DNA from: JBDREC01 sp043820105 [NCBI: Pseudomonadota bacterium]
Lineage (GTDB): Bacteria > Bdellovibrionota_F > JAHFAK01
Assembly: GCA_043820105.1 (NCBI GenBank)
Contig: JBDREC010000019.1
Location: 1 to 64,000 of the forward strand
Length of the DNA: 64,000 nt
Direction: 5' to 3'
Every line of letters begins with the position of its first letter. The stretch's first letter is position 1. Of this stretch, positions 61,235 to 64,000 are shown one piece after another. Both the position numbers and the translations under genes were made by a program. The notes beneath the pieces were generated by a model that saw nothing but the letters and a program-made list of their open reading frames with translations, did no database searches and was not told the origin of the DNA.

Positions 61235-62761
61235 TTATAGTTTTAAAATATAGTCTAGATTCAACTCAACTGACAACAAGGCCTCATAATCCCAACCAGT
61301 AGAATCCTCTACATTATTATGATTTGTAGTGTGTTCAAGTTCAAAAGATGTGCCAATTCTTGCATATTTAAAGGGATGAAAGTTTATTTCTACTAAACCT
61401 GAATATTTTTTTTCAACAACACCATATGGAAAAGCCTCTGCATATCCTTGTGCTACTGTGTATTCCGACCATGGCCTGTCAAACTCTTGATCCAGTCCCC
61501 CTTCTCCGTGTCTGGTATATTTAAAAACACCTTTTGTCTCAAGCCATGACAGATGATAGCGTGACATATCAATATAAATCTGGTCAAAATCATTTTCAAG
61601 AGAATGTCCTAAACATTTTCCTTTATGAATAAACCTTTCAGAAGCATCTAGTGTATTATAAGTTCGATTTGTTACTCGTGTATAAAACAAATTAATATTT
61701 AAACCAGGCACAAAGGGAATGTAAGAATTATCAAGGCCTACAGTAAAACCAATTTCATTTGGCTCTAAATCAGAGACACTTTTTTGCTCATACTGAAAAT
61801 CATCAAGTAATAATTCAAAATATATTTTATTTTTCCAGGGTGTATAATAAGCCATGTCTAAAGAATAAAAGGTGTTAGTTTGGCCATTATTATTAAAGTG
61901 TTCAAAATATGTAAATAATAAGGGATTAGCAAAAGCAAATTCAAGATATCTGTCATTGCCTGTCCATAAATTAATCTGATTGGCGGCAATAACTAAAGTA
62001 TTTGAAAGCACGTTAAACTGTAGCCTGGTTCCTGCCATAAAGCGATCAACGTCTTGATAATCATCAAGTGTCGCTAAAAAATAATTTAAATGAAGCCATT
62101 TATAATGCAGGTTAAAATTAAACTGATTAAGAGGCAAAGCATTATCTGACAATAAAAGATTATCGTTTTTTGCTTGCCCCCAAACTAAAAAATCTCTTCC
62201 AAATTTAAAATCTGTATGTTTTCTTCCATAATTAATATAAGCTTCCTGAGCATACATTCCCAAACCCCAGCGAGTAGAACCATCATATGAAGGATCATCT
62301 TGGACGTTTTGATCAAGCACAGCACTAGTTAATAAGGTCAAATTATTATTAAGATTAAATCGAAATTTGCCTTGAAGGTTTTCTCTGAAAAGAAATTCAT
62401 TTCTATTTGCAAGATCTTCAAGTAACTTCACATCTGATACAGATCGCATTTTGAACTTAAGATCAGCAGATGCATATTTCTGTAATTGAGCGATTTCATA
62501 AGAAAACTCACTTGCTAAACGTTCACAAGCCCATCTTTCCTGAGCAATCAATTCAGCACTGTTCATAGTGCAGGAATTTAAAATTTCTCTCGCAACATCA
62601 ATTCTCTTGATAGGTCTAATAGCCAAATCAATTTCATTAAACAAATTACGATTTTTTAAATAAAAAATATCATCATAAGCCCAATGATAAGTTGGCAGTG
62701 TTTCATAGCCTGAAAGAGAAATTGTACAAAACAATATTAAAACTATGATATATTTTTTCAT
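61235..62761 (-). CDS. Wzi-like capsule assembly outer-membrane protein (second)
   Basis: The protein has 508 residues. The signal peptide is IIVLILFCTISLSGYE. A helical part (about 30-110, with DVAREILNSC and ACERLASEFSYEI) resembles the N-terminal region of the gene at 54355 (ISRKQMAKYLIEAW), followed by amphipathic strands of a barrel (LEFAFANPLLFTYFE, FKFGRDFLVWGQAKNDNLLL). KFGRDFLVWGQAKNDNLL here corresponds to EVGKDSIIYGAAKQNSLL in the other protein. GGAGAATAA precedes the ATG. The start overlaps the flippase-like gene by 4 bp. Confidence 0.78.
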   Translation of the reverse strand: MKKYIIVLILFCTISLSGYETLPTYHWAYDDIFYLKNRNLFNEIDLAIRPIKRIDVAREILNSCTMNSAELIAQERWACERLASEFSYEIAQLQKYASADLKFKMRSVSDVKLLEDLANRNEFLFRENLQGKFRFNLNNNLTLLTSAVLDQNVQDDPSYDGSTRWGLGMYAQEAYINYGRKHTDFKFGRDFLVWGQAKNDNLLLSDNALPLNQFNFNLHYKWLHLNYFLATLDDYQDVDRFMAGTRLQFNVLSNTLVIAANQINLWTGNDRYLEFAFANPLLFTYFEHFNNNGQTNTFYSLDMAYYTPWKNKIYFELLLDDFQYEQKSVSDLEPNEIGFTVGLDNSYIPFVPGLNINLFYTRVTNRTYNTLDASERFIHKGKCLGHSLENDFDQIYIDMSRYHLSWLETKGVFKYTRHGEGGLDQEFDRPWSEYTVAQGYAEAFPYGVVEKKYSGLVEINFHPFKYARIGTSFELEHTTNHNNVEDSTGWDYEALLSVELNLDYILKL

Positions 62762-63858
62762 TTATTCTCCTTGTTCCCTTGTCCCCTTGTAAACAAATAA
62801 ACAAAAGATGTTCTAAAAGCAATAATTCCACCAATTATTGCAAAAATATATGAAATAAAAAATTGCCAAATGAAAATAATCAATGGCACAATTTGCTTTT
62901 GAATATTTAACATGGCAATTAAAAAGAAGGATAAACCGCCTTCTACTACTCCACCACCTGCTGGCAAAGGAAAAACTATCATACAATTCACAAACAGAAA
63001 TTGCCAAAAATAAATAAGTGGTGAAAAATCCAAGCCTTGCATTTTATGAAGAATTAACATTAAAATTGAGAGTCTTGCAAGGCGAAAAATTATTGTGCAA
63101 ATACTTGTTAAGAAAATTTGATGAAGTTTAATTTGTTTCAGACTTCCAAGCTTTTTATAAATATCTGCAATAAATTCATCAATTTTTTCTTTTTCTAATC
63201 CAATATTTATAATAAATCTTTCTACCTTTTTTCTTTTTAGAAGTTTTTTAATTGGTAGTGATAAGACCAACAAATACACTATTGGTGCAAAGGAAAGACC
63301 AATTGATACAATTAAAGTTATTAGAAAAAAATAATAAGAAAACCCAGTCTCATTGCCTTGCTTTTCAAGAATGGAGAAAATATTAAAAAATAGTGGTGTA
63401 ATAAAAATTAGTAAAAGAAAAATAACATCGCCTATCATCTCAAAGGCTAAGATATAAAAAGCTTGTCCTGGCTTTAAGCCTTTCTTCAAAAAGCCAAAAA
63501 ACCTTGAAGGATCTCCAAGTACCCTGCCTGGGGATATTAGACAGAAAAAATCGCCAATTAGATTAATTTTAATTGCTGCCTTTAAAGACAAATTTCTGCC
63601 AGAGGCAATGCTTCCAAATTTTGATCTCATTGCTCTTGCAAAAATATCTAAAGAGGCTAATAAAAACAGCAAAATGATTGTGCTAAAACCTAAGCTTTCA
63701 AGTGCTAGAGTATAATCTGAAAGCTTGCCAGAAAAAAATAAAAAAATGAATACAAGCGATAATATAGGTAAAACTAAGGCAAAGAATAAAAACTTTTTAA
63801 ACTGTGAATATGTTATTTTCTTCAATTTCGGAACCTTTAATTTCAAATTCACCTTCAT
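62758..63858 (-). CDS. Flippase-like membrane protein (LPG synthase transmembrane / UPF0104 type)
   Basis: The protein has 366 residues from ATG 63858. ATG 63915 is a longer alternative; neither has a clear ribosome binding site. About eight membrane helices are visible. LISPGRVLGDPSRFFGFLKK and FPLPAGGGVVEGGLSFFLI are the family's P-G and G-G-E motifs. Relatives include the membrane part of MprF, which flips lipids. The last residues (TRGQGNKENK) come from a GGGAACAA octamer repeat. It overlaps the Wzi-like gene by 4 bp and the incomplete upstream gene by 62 bp. A lipid-linked sugar or phospholipid substrate is inferred. Confidence 0.82.
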   Translation of the reverse strand: MKVNLKLKVPKLKKITYSQFKKFLFFALVLPILSLVFIFLFFSGKLSDYTLALESLGFSTIILLFLLASLDIFARAMRSKFGSIASGRNLSLKAAIKINLIGDFFCLISPGRVLGDPSRFFGFLKKGLKPGQAFYILAFEMIGDVIFLLLIFITPLFFNIFSILEKQGNETGFSYYFFLITLIVSIGLSFAPIVYLLVLSLPIKKLLKRKKVERFIINIGLEKEKIDEFIADIYKKLGSLKQIKLHQIFLTSICTIIFRLARLSILMLILHKMQGLDFSPLIYFWQFLFVNCMIVFPLPAGGGVVEGGLSFFLIAMLNIQKQIVPLIIFIWQFFISYIFAIIGGIIAFRTSFVYLFTRGQGNKENK

Positions 63859-64000
63859 TCTGAATTTGAACGATTCTTTCAGGTATGTAAGTCTTATCAA
63901 AAAATTCTCTATCATATGTAAATGATTTAGTGATCATTGACTGCTCAATGCTTCCTGTTTCAATATAATGGCTATATATCTTAACTAAATTTCTGTAAAT
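63797..64000 (-). CDS. C-terminal part of a gene cut by the window edge
   Basis: An open frame of 67 codons enters from the right edge of the window and stops at 63797. It reads IYRNLVKIYSHYIETGSIEQ, then SMITKSFTYDREFFDKTYIP and ERIVQIQNEG, with an acidic end (SEIEENNIFTV). It was too short for an ATG-based search because its start lies outside the window. The clean frame and operon position make it likely real. Its family cannot be told from this tail. It overlaps the flippase-like gene start by 62 bp. Confidence 0.65.
   Translation of the reverse strand: MYRNLVKIYSHYIETGSIEQSMITKSFTYDREFFDKTYIPERIVQIQNEGEFEIKGSEIEENNIFTV

Overview
The window is AT-rich and comes from a diderm (Gram-negative) bacterium. 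It has lspA, BamB-like and Wzi-like envelope genes and many proteins with lipoboxes. Three type IVa pilin genes sit behind a sigma54-type promoter, and there is a CarD regulator and an MglA polarity GTPase. This mix fits one of the lineages formerly grouped as Deltaproteobacteria (Myxococcota, Bdellovibrionota or an uncultured relative). That placement is inference; no rRNA is present to settle it.

Layout. 1-1300: decayed accessory DNA (IS21-like end repeats, the tail of a GIY-YIG gene, a nucleoside deoxyribosyltransferase broken by a 20 bp duplication), then a regulatory region with three palindromes and a -24/-12 promoter. 1311-3192: three tandem pilins. 3545-9569: tRNA-Leu, a double UspA protein, monofunctional GlmU, GlmS and a UvrD/PcrA helicase. 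9547-17640 (minus): bamB, a YfgM-like protein, der, era, a small coiled-coil protein, uvrB, ispF, carD. 17843-20743 (minus): an exported three-gene operon with a lamin-tail lipoprotein. 20955-31450: tRNA-Cys, tRNA-Lys, lspA, ugd, recA, pgpA, lipoproteins and two PEGA-domain paralogues. 31608-35911 (minus): tRNA-Asn, mglA, recR, ybaB, dnaX, SRP RNA, tadA. 36059-49641: a cold-shock/Hfq-like fusion, AmrS, a Lon-like protease, CobO, a NagB/PIG-L fusion, CutA, a receiver protein, TrmFO, TopA and an IspH/UbiA-like fusion. 49905-54310: two tiny proteins, an M49 peptidase, YebC, RuvC and a NYN nuclease. 54355-64000: an envelope glycan or lipid locus (two Wzi-like barrels, GT4, DUF2334, an MMPL/RND exporter, a flippase-like protein) interrupted by a RAYT transposase with its REP hairpins.

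The most unusual feature runs across the whole window. Many intergenic gaps hold short tandem arrays of unrelated sequence (ACTGAAT, TTACCAC, ATTAATA, TCAATTT, TACGCCG, TAGCTTG, CTGGTGC), yet nearly all share a 7 bp period. They often occur as facing inverted pairs that can fold into hairpins. Arrays and related repeats also run into genes: they supply the end of RecA, the end and stop of a hypothetical protein, the GTG start of lspA, the hydrophobic core of two lipoprotein signal peptides, and an in-frame insert in TrmFO.

Most genes are housekeeping: cell wall precursors (GlmU/GlmS), isoprenoids (IspF, IspH), DNA repair (UvrB, UvrD, RecA, RecR, RuvC), translation-linked GTPases, and envelope biogenesis. 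Protein functions were assigned by reading motifs; no database search was run.
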